Assembly: GCA_035714005.1 (NCBI GenBank)
Contig: DASTMQ010000312.1
Coordinates: forward strand, 1-23,472
DNA length: 23,472 nt
DNA from: AWTP1-13 sp035714005
Lineage (GTDB): Bacteria > Pseudomonadota > Alphaproteobacteria > Rhizobiales > Hyphomicrobiaceae
Direction: 5' to 3'
A program made the translations under genes and the position numbers. Of this stretch, positions 15,449 through 22,855 are shown in pieces (within the stretch, counting starts at the first letter, position 1; each line of letters opens with the position of its first letter). The notes beneath the pieces are model-generated. The model saw nothing but the letters and a program-made list of their open reading frames with translations, had not been told where the DNA came from and did no database searches.

Positions 15449-15785
15449 GTGGCACCCTTATCCGTTCACCCAATTGCCCGTCGAACCTTTCGGCTGAGCT
15501 CGCACGCGTGCCCGCACGCCCTCTCACACCAAGGCCCAGTCACACCAAGGCCCAATCACACCAAGGCCCAATCACACCAAGGCCCAGTCACGCCCAGGCC
15601 CAGTCACAACAGGCCCAGTCACAACAGGCCCAGCCACACCGCCCCTCGGTCGTTAAGCCGTGGGCGACGACGCGCGGCCTTAAACCTTCTAGCTCGAGAT
15701 GCGGCCTGCCGCCGTCACCACCTCACATTATCAGCTGGGCATCAGATCGGCTCGCCCGCGGCCGTTCCCTTGTGCTGGGCTGCGT
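15449..15785. other. Gap between the ABC permease and the MmgE/PrpD gene
   Basis: The gap is dominated by the 16-bp tandem repeat at 15526-15635. Outside the repeat I see no gene and no clear terminator for the permease gene. Confidence 0.6.
15526..15635. repeat. 15-16-bp tandem repeat array, seven copies
   Basis: Four near-identical 16-bp units start at 15526, 15542, 15558 and 15574 (ACACCAAGGCCCAGTC or ...AATC). A diverged unit follows at 15590, then two 15-bp units at 15606 and 15621 (ACAACAGGCCCAGTC type), then a partial copy. There are no spacers, so it is not a CRISPR array. It is the cleanest array in the window. Confidence 0.95.
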
Positions 15786-17507
15786 TCAATTGTTGCGAAG
15801 GCGCACGCCGCTGAAGCCTGGAATTCGGTTGACGGCGACAATGACAGCGGCGGTCAGGATCAGCATGGTCAGACCGAGCACGGCGATGGCGCCCAAATCC
15901 CCGCTTTCCTTGAGATCGAAAATGAGCACCGACAGCACCTTGGTTTCGGAGGTGAAGAGGATCACGGCGGCGGACAACTCGCGGATGACAGCGACAAAAA
16001 TGAAGCACCAGGTGGCGATCAGGCTGGGCCCGAGCAAGGGCGCCGTCACGTCCCAAAGCGTGCGCAGGCGCGAAGCGCCGAGAATGCGCCCGGCCTCTTC
16101 CAACTCTGGGGAAAGCGAGCGGAAGGCGGATTGCAGTTGCTGGTAGGCGGCCGGCAGCTCGATGGTCACGTAGGCAATGAGCAGGATCCAGAGCGTGCCG
16201 TAGAGCACGACCGGCCCGCGCGTATAGGCGAGAAACAGCCCGACGCCGAGCACGATGCCTGGAATGGCGATCGGCGCGGTGGCGAGAAAGGCCAGCAGCC
16301 GATGGCCGGTGATGGCGGCGCGCGCCGTCAGGTAGGCGATTACCAGCGCCAATGCCGTGCCCGCGGTCGCCGCCATCAGGCCGAGCAGGAAGGTGTTGCG
16401 CATGGCGAGCTTGGTGGCGGACAGTTCGAAGAAGACAAACTGGACGTTGTGCAAGGTCGCCGTCTCGAGGCTCAGCGGCTGGGAGGCGATGCGCGAGAAG
16501 GCGGCGTTGAGGAGCGCCCCATAGGGCAAAAAGACGGGCAGACAAAGCATCGCGAAACAAAGGAGGAAGGCGGGCCAGCGCAGGCCGCCCAGGCGTACGG
16601 GCTGCGGCGGGCCGCTTTTGCCCCCGACCACGACATAGCCGCGCCGGCCGAGCAGCGCCGACTGGCCGCGTAGCAGGATCACCGTCATTAAGAGCAGCGG
16701 CAGCGAGGCGGCGGCGGCGAGTTCGGGCTTGGGCGGATACTGGAACAGGCTCCAGATTTTGGTCGTCATGGTGTGAAATCCCGCCGGCAGCGCCAGGATC
16801 GCCGGCGAGCCGAACAGCGTCATGGCCTGCAGGAAGGCGACCAGCGCGCCCGCCAACAGCGCCGGCAGCGCCAGCGGGATGGTGACCCGCCGCGCCGTGC
16901 GCCAGGCCGAGGCGCCGAGCATGGCGGAAGCGTCCTCGAGTTCGCCCGGCGTGCGGTCGAGGGCATTGGCGACCAGCACGAACACGTAAGGGAAGGTGTA
17001 GCAGGAAATGACGAAGATCAGGCCGGTCAAACTATAGATGTCGAACAGCTTGGCATCGGCGTCGCCGATAATGCCGCGATAGGCCTGATTGATGAGACCG
17101 CTGTTGGGCGCAGCCAGCAGCTCCCAGGCAATGGCGCCGAGGAAGGGCGGCGTGACGAAGGAGGCCATGACGAGCAGCCGGATCGGACGTCGCAAGGGCA
17201 TGTCGGTGCGCGCCACCAGCCAACCCATGGGAGCCGCAACGGCGCAGCAAATCACGCCGACGGAAAGGGCAATGGTGAAGGTGGCCAGCAGCGGGTCGAG
17301 GAAGGCTGGATCGGTGAACAGCAGCCGAAAGTTGGCAAGGGTTGGGTTCCGCGCCCGGTCGCTGAAGGCGAACACCACGAGCCAGGCCAGCGGCAGGATG
17401 ATCAACAGCGCCAAGATCGCGGCAAAGAGCACCAGCACCCCGCCCGAAAGATCGAGCCGGCGGCGCGCGCTGGGCAGCGGCGATGCCGCCAGAGCATCGG
17501 CGGTCAT
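15786..17507 (-). CDS. ABC importer permease, fused double-domain (FbpB-like)
   Basis: Inner-membrane permease of 573 aa formed from two fused binding-protein-dependent transport domains, about 12 membrane helices in all. Each half carries the EAA loop that docks the ATPase: ELEDASAMLGASAWRT (about 189-204) and ELEEAGRILGASRLRT (about 468-483). This fused plan is typical of the iron(III)/phosphonate/thiamine importer class. The ATG at 17507 begins just before helix 1 and has only a weak GGGGG site upstream. It is the last gene of the set ATPase, binding protein, permease. A 217-bp gap with a strong hairpin separates it from the binding protein gene. The substrate is unknown. Confidence 0.92.
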   Translation of the reverse strand: MTADALAASPLPSARRRLDLSGGVLVLFAAILALLIILPLAWLVVFAFSDRARNPTLANFRLLFTDPAFLDPLLATFTIALSVGVICCAVAAPMGWLVARTDMPLRRPIRLLVMASFVTPPFLGAIAWELLAAPNSGLINQAYRGIIGDADAKLFDIYSLTGLIFVISCYTFPYVFVLVANALDRTPGELEDASAMLGASAWRTARRVTIPLALPALLAGALVAFLQAMTLFGSPAILALPAGFHTMTTKIWSLFQYPPKPELAAAASLPLLLMTVILLRGQSALLGRRGYVVVGGKSGPPQPVRLGGLRWPAFLLCFAMLCLPVFLPYGALLNAAFSRIASQPLSLETATLHNVQFVFFELSATKLAMRNTFLLGLMAATAGTALALVIAYLTARAAITGHRLLAFLATAPIAIPGIVLGVGLFLAYTRGPVVLYGTLWILLIAYVTIELPAAYQQLQSAFRSLSPELEEAGRILGASRLRTLWDVTAPLLGPSLIATWCFIFVAVIRELSAAVILFTSETKVLSVLIFDLKESGDLGAIAVLGLTMLILTAAVIVAVNRIPGFSGVRLRNN

Positions 17508-17539
17508 GGCAGAACGGGCCCCCAGCGTTTGTTCCCCTG

Positions 17540-17568
17540 CCGGCCGCCGCGGGCAAAGCGGCGGCCGG
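17540..17568 (-). other. Intercistronic GC-rich hairpin
   Basis: An 11-bp perfect stem (17540-17550 with 17558-17568) has a 7-base loop and lies between the binding-protein and permease genes. No T-run follows on the minus strand, so it is more likely an mRNA-stabilising or partial-termination structure than a full terminator. Confidence 0.6.
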
Positions 17569-17724
17569 TGCCACCGAGCGGCGCGCAGCTGGCAAGGCAC
17601 CGTGCCCGGTGCGGCCATGCGCCGTCGGCGCCGGCGGCCGCGGCGCCGCTCGCCCCTGGGGTTAAGGGGCGTCGCCGCACGCCCAGATCGGTGTGACGGT
17701 CCATTCCCGCCCGCCCCCGCGCGC

Positions 17725-18786
17725 TCAAACCTTGAAGTACTGGGTATATTTCGCCTTGATCTGATCGGCCTGCTTTTCCACGGCTGCAGGATCATCTTGC
17801 ATCAGCTTGATGTCTTTGAGCGGCTTGCGGCCCTCCTTGTCCTTGACCTCGCCGTGGAAGGAGCGCAGGCCGCCCCAGTCGACCATCAGCTGCTGGCACT
17901 CGACCGAGAACATGAAACTTTGCAGCAACCGGGCGGCATTGGGGTTGGGCGCATCCTGCATGACGCCGGAGGGGCCGATGATCAAGGGCGTGCCCTCGCG
18001 CGGATAGACGATCTCGACGGGCTCGCCCTTTTCCTTGAGTTGGATCAGGTTGTACTCGTTGCCGTCGGCCATGATGGCGCGTTCGCCGAGCGCCAATTTT
18101 TTCGGCGGGTCGGCGGAGGACTGCACCTGCATGACTTTCTGCTGGCTTAGCTTCTCGAAGTAGGACCAGCCGATGTCGCGCGAGATCTGATAGGTCGCGG
18201 TCATGATGGTGCCGCTGTAACCGGGATGGGCCTTCACGATCTTGCCCGACCACTTCGGGTCGAGCAGGTCGGCGAAGCTCTTGGGCGCCTCATCCGCCTT
18301 CACCAGCTTGGTGTTGTAGCCGATGACGCACAGCCAGACGCGCCAGCTGGCGAAAAGGCCGTCGGGGTCCCTTTGCTCAGCCGGATAGTGGCTGGCGACA
18401 TCTTGCGGCACGTAGGCGGCCAGGATGCCGTCGCGCTTCCAGACGATAAAGTGGGCTGCATCGGAACTATTGACGACGTCGACGGCATGGATGTTGCTGG
18501 CGTACTCCTGGCCGATGCGCTGAAAGATGCGTTCGCCGCCCGAGCGTTCGACGCGAACGGCAATACCGGGATACTTCGCCTCAAAGGCCTTGGCGATGCG
18601 CTCGGCGACGGGCAGATCGACGGCGGTGTACCAGACCGCCTTGCCTTCCTTGGTGGCCGCCTCGATGAGTTGCGGGGTCACGGGGGAGGCGGCCACCGTC
18701 GCCCGCGCCGTGCGGGGAATTGACGTCGCCGCCAGGGCCGTGGCGAGGCCCTGGGAGAAGGCGCGACGGTTAATAGCGCTTGCCAT
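17725..18786 (-). CDS. Periplasmic substrate-binding protein of the ABC importer (AfuA/FbpA class)
   Basis: Solute-binding protein of 353 aa of the class that serves iron(III), phosphonates, thiamine or small organic anions. The N-terminus has NRRAFSQGLA (6-15) followed by a hydrophobic stretch and ARA (about 27-29), a good Tat-type signal. The mature fold shows landmarks such as WYTAVDLPVAERIAKAFEAKYPG, SFADLLDPKWSGKI and DAPNPNAARLLQSFMFS, typical of the class. The paired tyrosines that bind ferric iron in FbpA are not evident near the C-terminal third, so iron is not favoured, though this needs alignment. The ATG at 18786 has AGAGGA upstream. It lies 31 bases after the ATPase gene, so the two are almost certainly co-transcribed. 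Confidence 0.9.
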   Translation of the reverse strand: MASAINRRAFSQGLATALAATSIPRTARATVAASPVTPQLIEAATKEGKAVWYTAVDLPVAERIAKAFEAKYPGIAVRVERSGGERIFQRIGQEYASNIHAVDVVNSSDAAHFIVWKRDGILAAYVPQDVASHYPAEQRDPDGLFASWRVWLCVIGYNTKLVKADEAPKSFADLLDPKWSGKIVKAHPGYSGTIMTATYQISRDIGWSYFEKLSQQKVMQVQSSADPPKKLALGERAIMADGNEYNLIQLKEKGEPVEIVYPREGTPLIIGPSGVMQDAPNPNAARLLQSFMFSVECQQLMVDWGGLRSFHGEVKDKEGRKPLKDIKLMQDDPAAVEKQADQIKAKYTQYFKV

Positions 18787-18817
18787 GATCTCGTTTCCTC
18801 TCGAATTCGGCTAAAAT

Positions 18818-19882
18818 TCAGGTGAGCAATGCGTGGCAACGGTCGGCCGGCAACAGCAGGCTCACCCGCGAGCCCGACGCGAAGTCGGCCTCGGGCGCAG
18901 CCGTAATGCGCAAGGGCACGCCACCGCCGACCTCGACAATATAGTCGCGAGTGGCGCCGAGAAAGACGTTGCGTACGACCGTACCCATGAGCGCATTGGC
19001 GTCGGCGGCCGCCGCGTCGGCGGCAAACAAACGGATGTCGTGCTGGCGCACGGCGGCGGCGGCGGGCTTGCCCGGCGCGAACGCCGCATTGTGGCACTCG
19101 ATGCTGGCGCCGGCAAAGGCTAGACGCTTGGCATCGAGTGCCTGACCGCGAATAATGTTGCTGCCGCCGAGGAAGCGCGCGACGAACTCCGAGCGCGGCT
19201 GCCGGTAGATTTCGAGGGGGGAACCCAGCTGCTCGATACGGCCGGCGTTCATGACGGCGATCAGGTCAGCCGTGGTCATGGCTTCGCTTTGGTCGTGGGT
19301 GACGTAGACGGTGGTGTAGTGATAGGCCTGATGTAGACGGCGCACCTCAAAGCGCATTTCTTCGCGCAGGTTGGCGTCAAGGTTCGACAGGGGCTCGTCG
19401 AGGAGAAGCATGTCGGGCTCCACCACCAGCGCCCGCGCCAGCGATACGCGCTGCTGCTGCCCGCCCGACAGTTCGGCCGGATAGCGCTCGGCCAATGGCG
19501 CCAGTTGCGTGGTCGCCAGGATCGCCGCGAGCTTTGTCTGAATGGTCGCCCGATCGAGCTTGCGCAGCTCCAGGCCGTAGGCCACATTTTCGGCCACCGT
19601 CATGTGCGGCCACAGCGCGTAACTCTGAAACACCATTGAAACATTGCGCCGCTCGGGTGGCAGCACGCGCGCCGGCGCGGAGACGACGCGCTCGCCAATG
19701 GCAATTTCTCCCGCCGTCGGTTCGGTGAAACCCGCCAGCAGCCGCAGGATGGTGGTCTTGCCGCAGCCTGAGGGCCCGAGCAGGCAGACAAGCTGGCCAT
19801 GCTCGATCCTGAGCGAGACGTTGTCGACCGCCGCCTGGCTCCCAAAGCGTTTGCTGAGACCGCGCAAGACAACCGATGGCAC
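18818..19882 (-). CDS. ABC importer ATPase with TOBE domain (FbpC/PotA class)
   Basis: Cytoplasmic ATPase of 354 aa that powers the importer. All motifs are intact: Walker A GPSGCGKTT (36-44), Q-loop Gln86, signature LSGGQQQR (138-145), Walker B MLLLDEP with Glu163, and switch His196 in YVTHD. A C-terminal TOBE-type regulatory domain occupies about 270-354. The start is a GTG at 19882, placed right after a strong GGAGGGAGG ribosome binding site; the open frame extends much further upstream but without homology. It is the first gene of the three-gene importer operon and is divergent from the SDR gene at 20343. Confidence 0.95.
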   Translation of the reverse strand: MPSVVLRGLSKRFGSQAAVDNVSLRIEHGQLVCLLGPSGCGKTTILRLLAGFTEPTAGEIAIGERVVSAPARVLPPERRNVSMVFQSYALWPHMTVAENVAYGLELRKLDRATIQTKLAAILATTQLAPLAERYPAELSGGQQQRVSLARALVVEPDMLLLDEPLSNLDANLREEMRFEVRRLHQAYHYTTVYVTHDQSEAMTTADLIAVMNAGRIEQLGSPLEIYRQPRSEFVARFLGGSNIIRGQALDAKRLAFAGASIECHNAAFAPGKPAAAAVRQHDIRLFAADAAAADANALMGTVVRNVFLGATRDYIVEVGGGVPLRITAAPEADFASGSRVSLLLPADRCHALLT

Positions 19883-20342
19883 GCAACCTCCCTCCGGCGC
19901 GCTCGCCACCCGCCAAGGCCAGCGGCGGCGAGACCATTTGCTGCTGCGCCCGTCCGGCTCAGGCTTTAGCACTTCTGCGGGGTTTGCTATAGCACCCGTG
20001 CCGAGCCTTGCCATGCCGCGCCGGGCTTCGATGCCGCCCCGCGCGCCGTGAGCCCGCCTCGGCGCCCGGCACCGCCCCCCCTTTTTTGCGTTGTTTTTCG
20101 CGTTGGGTCGGCGGCCCACGGCGTCGCGGCCGAGGCAAGCGCCGCCCGCGCGGTCCGCCGCCGCCTGATGCAACCTGAAGTTTAAGGCGGCTTCGGCGCC
20201 CGCCGGTTGGGCGCGGTTGCGCGGCCCCGGGGCGGCGAAACTCGATTTTTGTGCTAGCCAAACGGGGAGCGCGCGGGGGACGTTGGCCAGACAGCAGAGG
20301 CCAGACAGCAGATCCGGCGACGAGGAGGCAAGGAGAGCGCCC
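19883..20342. other. Divergent intergenic region, ABC operon and SDR gene
   Basis: This 460-bp gap must contain promoters for both directions. It holds a perfect 10-bp palindrome TGCTATAGCA (19985-19994), whose minus-strand TATAGC could be a -10 box for the ABC operon. It also holds a C7-T6 run near 20076-20089 and a 14-bp tandem duplication next to the SDR start. No gene is supported. Confidence 0.55.
20285..20312. repeat. 14-bp tandem duplication in the SDR leader
   Basis: GGCCAGACAGCAGA occurs twice in direct succession (20285-20298 and 20299-20312), without mismatch, about 30 bases before the SDR start codon. Confidence 0.95.
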
Positions 20343-21095
20343 ATGGCGAAAAACATGATTGATCTTAAGGGTCGCGCCGCCGTGGTCACGGGCGGCGCCC
20401 AGGGCTTCGGCAAGGCGATCAGCGAGCGCTTCCTGACCTCGGGGGCACGCGTTGCCATCTGGGATCGAGACAGCGCGCTGGCGCGGCAGACGGCAGAGGC
20501 CCTTGGCGGTGAGGTCGAGGCGATCGCTTGCGACGTGGCCGACCCCGCCTCCGTTGCCGGCGCGCTTGACGCCACCATCCGGCGCTTTGGCCGCATCGAC
20601 ATCTTAATCAACAATGCGGGCATTGCCGGGGTCAATGCCAAGACCTGGGAAACCGAGGTGGAGGAATGGCGCAAGGTGATGCGCGTCAACCTCGATGGGC
20701 CATTCATCTGCTCGCGCGCGGTCGTACCGGGAATGATCGCGCAGAACTATGGGCGCATCGTCACGATCGCCTCGATCGCCGGCAAGGAAGGCAATCCCAA
20801 TGCCGCCCACTATTCGGCCTCCAAGGCCGGCGTCATCGCCTTGACGAAGTCGCTCGGCAAAGAGCTCGCCGGCTATGATATCGCCGTCAACTGCGTGACG
20901 CCGGCCGCGGCCAAGACCGCCATCTTCGATCAGCTCACCCAGCAGCACATCGACTTCATGCTGTCGAAGATTCCGCGCAACCGCTTCGTACTGGTGGAGG
21001 AACTGGCGTCGATGGTGGCCTGGATGGCGTCTGAGGAAAATTCCTTCACCACGGGGGCCGTGTTCGATATTTCCGGCGGCCGCGCCACCTATTGA
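20343..21095 (+). CDS. Short-chain dehydrogenase/reductase (FabG-like), canonical active site
   Basis: Cytoplasmic NAD(P)-dependent oxidoreductase of 250 aa. The coenzyme motif TGGAQGFG (16-23), NNAG (90-93) and the complete catalytic set Ser144, Tyr157, Lys161 (HYSASKAG) are present. Asp41 at the end of the second strand favours NAD over NADP. The C-terminal TGAVFDISGGRATY is typical of dehydrogenases acting on hydroxyl groups of sugar acids or small alcohols, but the substrate is not determined. The ATG at 20343 is supported by AAGGAGAG eight bases upstream. With the enolase-superfamily gene nearby it may belong to a sugar-acid breakdown route; this is inference. Confidence 0.93.
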   Translation: MAKNMIDLKGRAAVVTGGAQGFGKAISERFLTSGARVAIWDRDSALARQTAEALGGEVEAIACDVADPASVAGALDATIRRFGRIDILINNAGIAGVNAKTWETEVEEWRKVMRVNLDGPFICSRAVVPGMIAQNYGRIVTIASIAGKEGNPNAAHYSASKAGVIALTKSLGKELAGYDIAVNCVTPAAAKTAIFDQLTQQHIDFMLSKIPRNRFVLVEELASMVAWMASEENSFTTGAVFDISGGRATY

Positions 21096-21127
21096 GCCGA
21101 TGGCGGGGCCAGCTTATTGCGCTGGCG

Positions 21128-21162
21128 GCCGGCGGCTCGCGCGCAAGGCGCAAGCCGCCGGC
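21128..21162. terminator. Hairpin between convergent SDR and binding-protein genes
   Basis: A 10-bp perfect stem (21128-21137 with 21153-21162), with a small inner stem in the 15-base loop, lies between two convergent stop codons. There is no clear T-run on either side, so bidirectional termination is plausible but not certain. Confidence 0.5.
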
Positions 21163-21178
21163 GCGCGATGCTCGCATG

Positions 21179-22762
21179 CTATTCGTCCAGCCAGACCTCG
21201 ACCAGGTTTTGTCCGACGAAGTGACTGGGAGGCAGATCCCAGCCTTTGACCTTCTTGTGGTTGACGACAATGCGCTGATACCACAGCAGGGGCACGCTAT
21301 AGGCCGTGGTCAGGGCGTAACGCTCAAAGTCGTTGACGACCTTCATGCGCTCCTGGCGATCGACGAGCTGTGACTGCAGCTTGAACAAATCGTCGAGCTT
21401 GGTATCGCCGTGCCGGGAATAGGCGATGCCGGAGGTATGCTTGCTCAACAGCGTGTTGAACTGGGCGGTGGGATCGTCGGCAAAGTCGGAAATGTTCTGC
21501 ACCACCGCGTCAAAGTCGCCGTTCTCCATGGCCGCAAACCAAAGCTTGGTTTCAACCGGCGCGTGCTCCGTCTCCACGCCGATGCGCCGCCACTGGTCGA
21601 CGGCATAAATGCCGGCCGGGATGAACGGCTGATCGATGGTTCGGTTCACGAGCTTGACTTTCAGGTTCGGATGGCCCGCCTCCTTCAGCAGGCGTCGGGC
21701 TTCGGCGCGCGATTTTTCGATATCGCGCCAGAAGCCCGGAATTTTCTCGAGCTCGTCGGACGACAGCGACCACTCGGCTCCCGGCCGAAAGGCGCCGCCG
21801 ACCCCCTTGATCAGTGAGATCTTGCCGAGCGAGGTCGAACCGCCCCAACGGTCGATGGCCAGGCTCAGCGCCTGGCGCACCCGGACATCGTCGAAGGGTT
21901 TGTGCTCGGTATTGAAGGTGATGAGGATATTGGTCACCCACGGCCCTTCCTGCACGGTCACCTTGTCCTTCATGGTCTCGAGCAGTTGGTCGCGTTCCTG
22001 GGGTGTGCGGCCCCTGAACTCGGCGTCGTACTGGCCGCCGCGCAGACCGCTGACCACCGTGTTGCTGCGCACGAAGATCGCCTTGTAGCCGTCGAGGTAG
22101 GGGCGGTCCTTGCGGAAATACTGGTCGAAGCGCGTCGCCGTCCAGTGCGAGCCTTTCTGGTATTCGACGAACTTGAAGGCGCCGGTGCCCATCACCTCGG
22201 TCTCGGGATAGCGCGGGTTCTCGCGGAGCTTTTTGGCGCTATAAACGCAGTTGAAGGGCGAGGCGAAGTGCAATGGCATCGACATGTTCACCTGGCCGAG
22301 CTTGAAGACGACCGTGTAAGGATCGGGCGTTTCGATCTCTTTGATGTCTTGATGCTGGGCCTTGCGCGAGGAGACGACGCCCGGCGCCGGGTTGACGATG
22401 CGCTCGTAGGTGGCCTTGATATCCTGCGCCGTGAAGTCGGAGCCGTCGTGGAACTTCACGCCCTTGCGCAGCTTGAAGGTATAGGTAAGCCCATCCTTGG
22501 AAACCTCCCAGGACTCCGCCAGGTCACCCTCGATCTTGATGTTGTCGTGGGGGCCCGTGAACATCAGGAGCGTGGAGTACTGCGGTGCCACCGGATGCAC
22601 CATGGCGAAGGTCGTCGTGGCGTGGCAATCGGTGGTCGGGGGCTCCGCCACCACGGCGAAATTGAGAATGCCGCCACGCTTGGGGGTCTCCGCCCCTGTG
22701 GCGGCGCCGAGCGGGATCAGCACAAAAGCGCACAATAGCGATGCTAGTCTCGTCAACGTCAC
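21179..22762 (-). CDS. Peptide/nickel-type ABC substrate-binding protein (family 5)
   Basis: Exported solute-binding protein of 527 aa, normal for the DppA/OppA/NikA family. The signal peptide runs to about 23 (GAATGA before ETPKRGG). Family landmarks are PKRGGILNFAV, DLAESWEVSKDGLTYTFKLRKGVKFHDGSDFTAQD, DVRVRQALSLAIDR and WPLWYQ-like PLLWYQRIVV near the end. The start is a GTG at 22762 with a strong AAGGAGG six bases upstream; the frame continues further upstream without homology and would overlap the divergent gene. No matching permease or ATPase genes are in this window, so it is an orphan here, though partners could lie beyond the right edge. The ligand may be a peptide, a sugar or an organic acid. 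Confidence 0.93.
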   Translation of the reverse strand: MTLTRLASLLCAFVLIPLGAATGAETPKRGGILNFAVVAEPPTTDCHATTTFAMVHPVAPQYSTLLMFTGPHDNIKIEGDLAESWEVSKDGLTYTFKLRKGVKFHDGSDFTAQDIKATYERIVNPAPGVVSSRKAQHQDIKEIETPDPYTVVFKLGQVNMSMPLHFASPFNCVYSAKKLRENPRYPETEVMGTGAFKFVEYQKGSHWTATRFDQYFRKDRPYLDGYKAIFVRSNTVVSGLRGGQYDAEFRGRTPQERDQLLETMKDKVTVQEGPWVTNILITFNTEHKPFDDVRVRQALSLAIDRWGGSTSLGKISLIKGVGGAFRPGAEWSLSSDELEKIPGFWRDIEKSRAEARRLLKEAGHPNLKVKLVNRTIDQPFIPAGIYAVDQWRRIGVETEHAPVETKLWFAAMENGDFDAVVQNISDFADDPTAQFNTLLSKHTSGIAYSRHGDTKLDDLFKLQSQLVDRQERMKVVNDFERYALTTAYSVPLLWYQRIVVNHKKVKGWDLPPSHFVGQNLVEVWLDE

Positions 22763-22855
22763 GGACGTCCTCCTTAGTTCTTCTTTTTCCTGGTCGGCCG
22801 AGGCTAACATGGGGGAAAGCGCGCGGACAATCTCGCCCGCCGGCTGGAGTAGGCC
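22763..22855. promoter_or_regulatory. Divergent promoter region, binding protein and enolase-superfamily gene
   Basis: This 93-bp gap separates two divergent genes. On the minus strand TTGTCC and TTAGCC are 17 bases apart, a weak promoter match for the binding-protein gene. GGAG at 22846-22849 is the ribosome binding site of the plus-strand gene. Confidence 0.4.

Noticed and set aside
15526..15635. CRISPR-like direct repeats
   Set aside because: Units of 15-16 bp follow each other with no spacers, and there are no cas genes.
15373..16146. 257-codon plus-strand frame across the 16-bp array with repeated Pro/Gln/Ser motifs
   Set aside because: The repetitive peptide comes from the tandem repeat read in changing frames, and its end is antisense to the permease.
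17725..18786. Ferric iron specificity of the binding protein
   Set aside because: The class includes FbpA, but I could not find the adjacent iron-binding tyrosines, so I did not name it fbpA.
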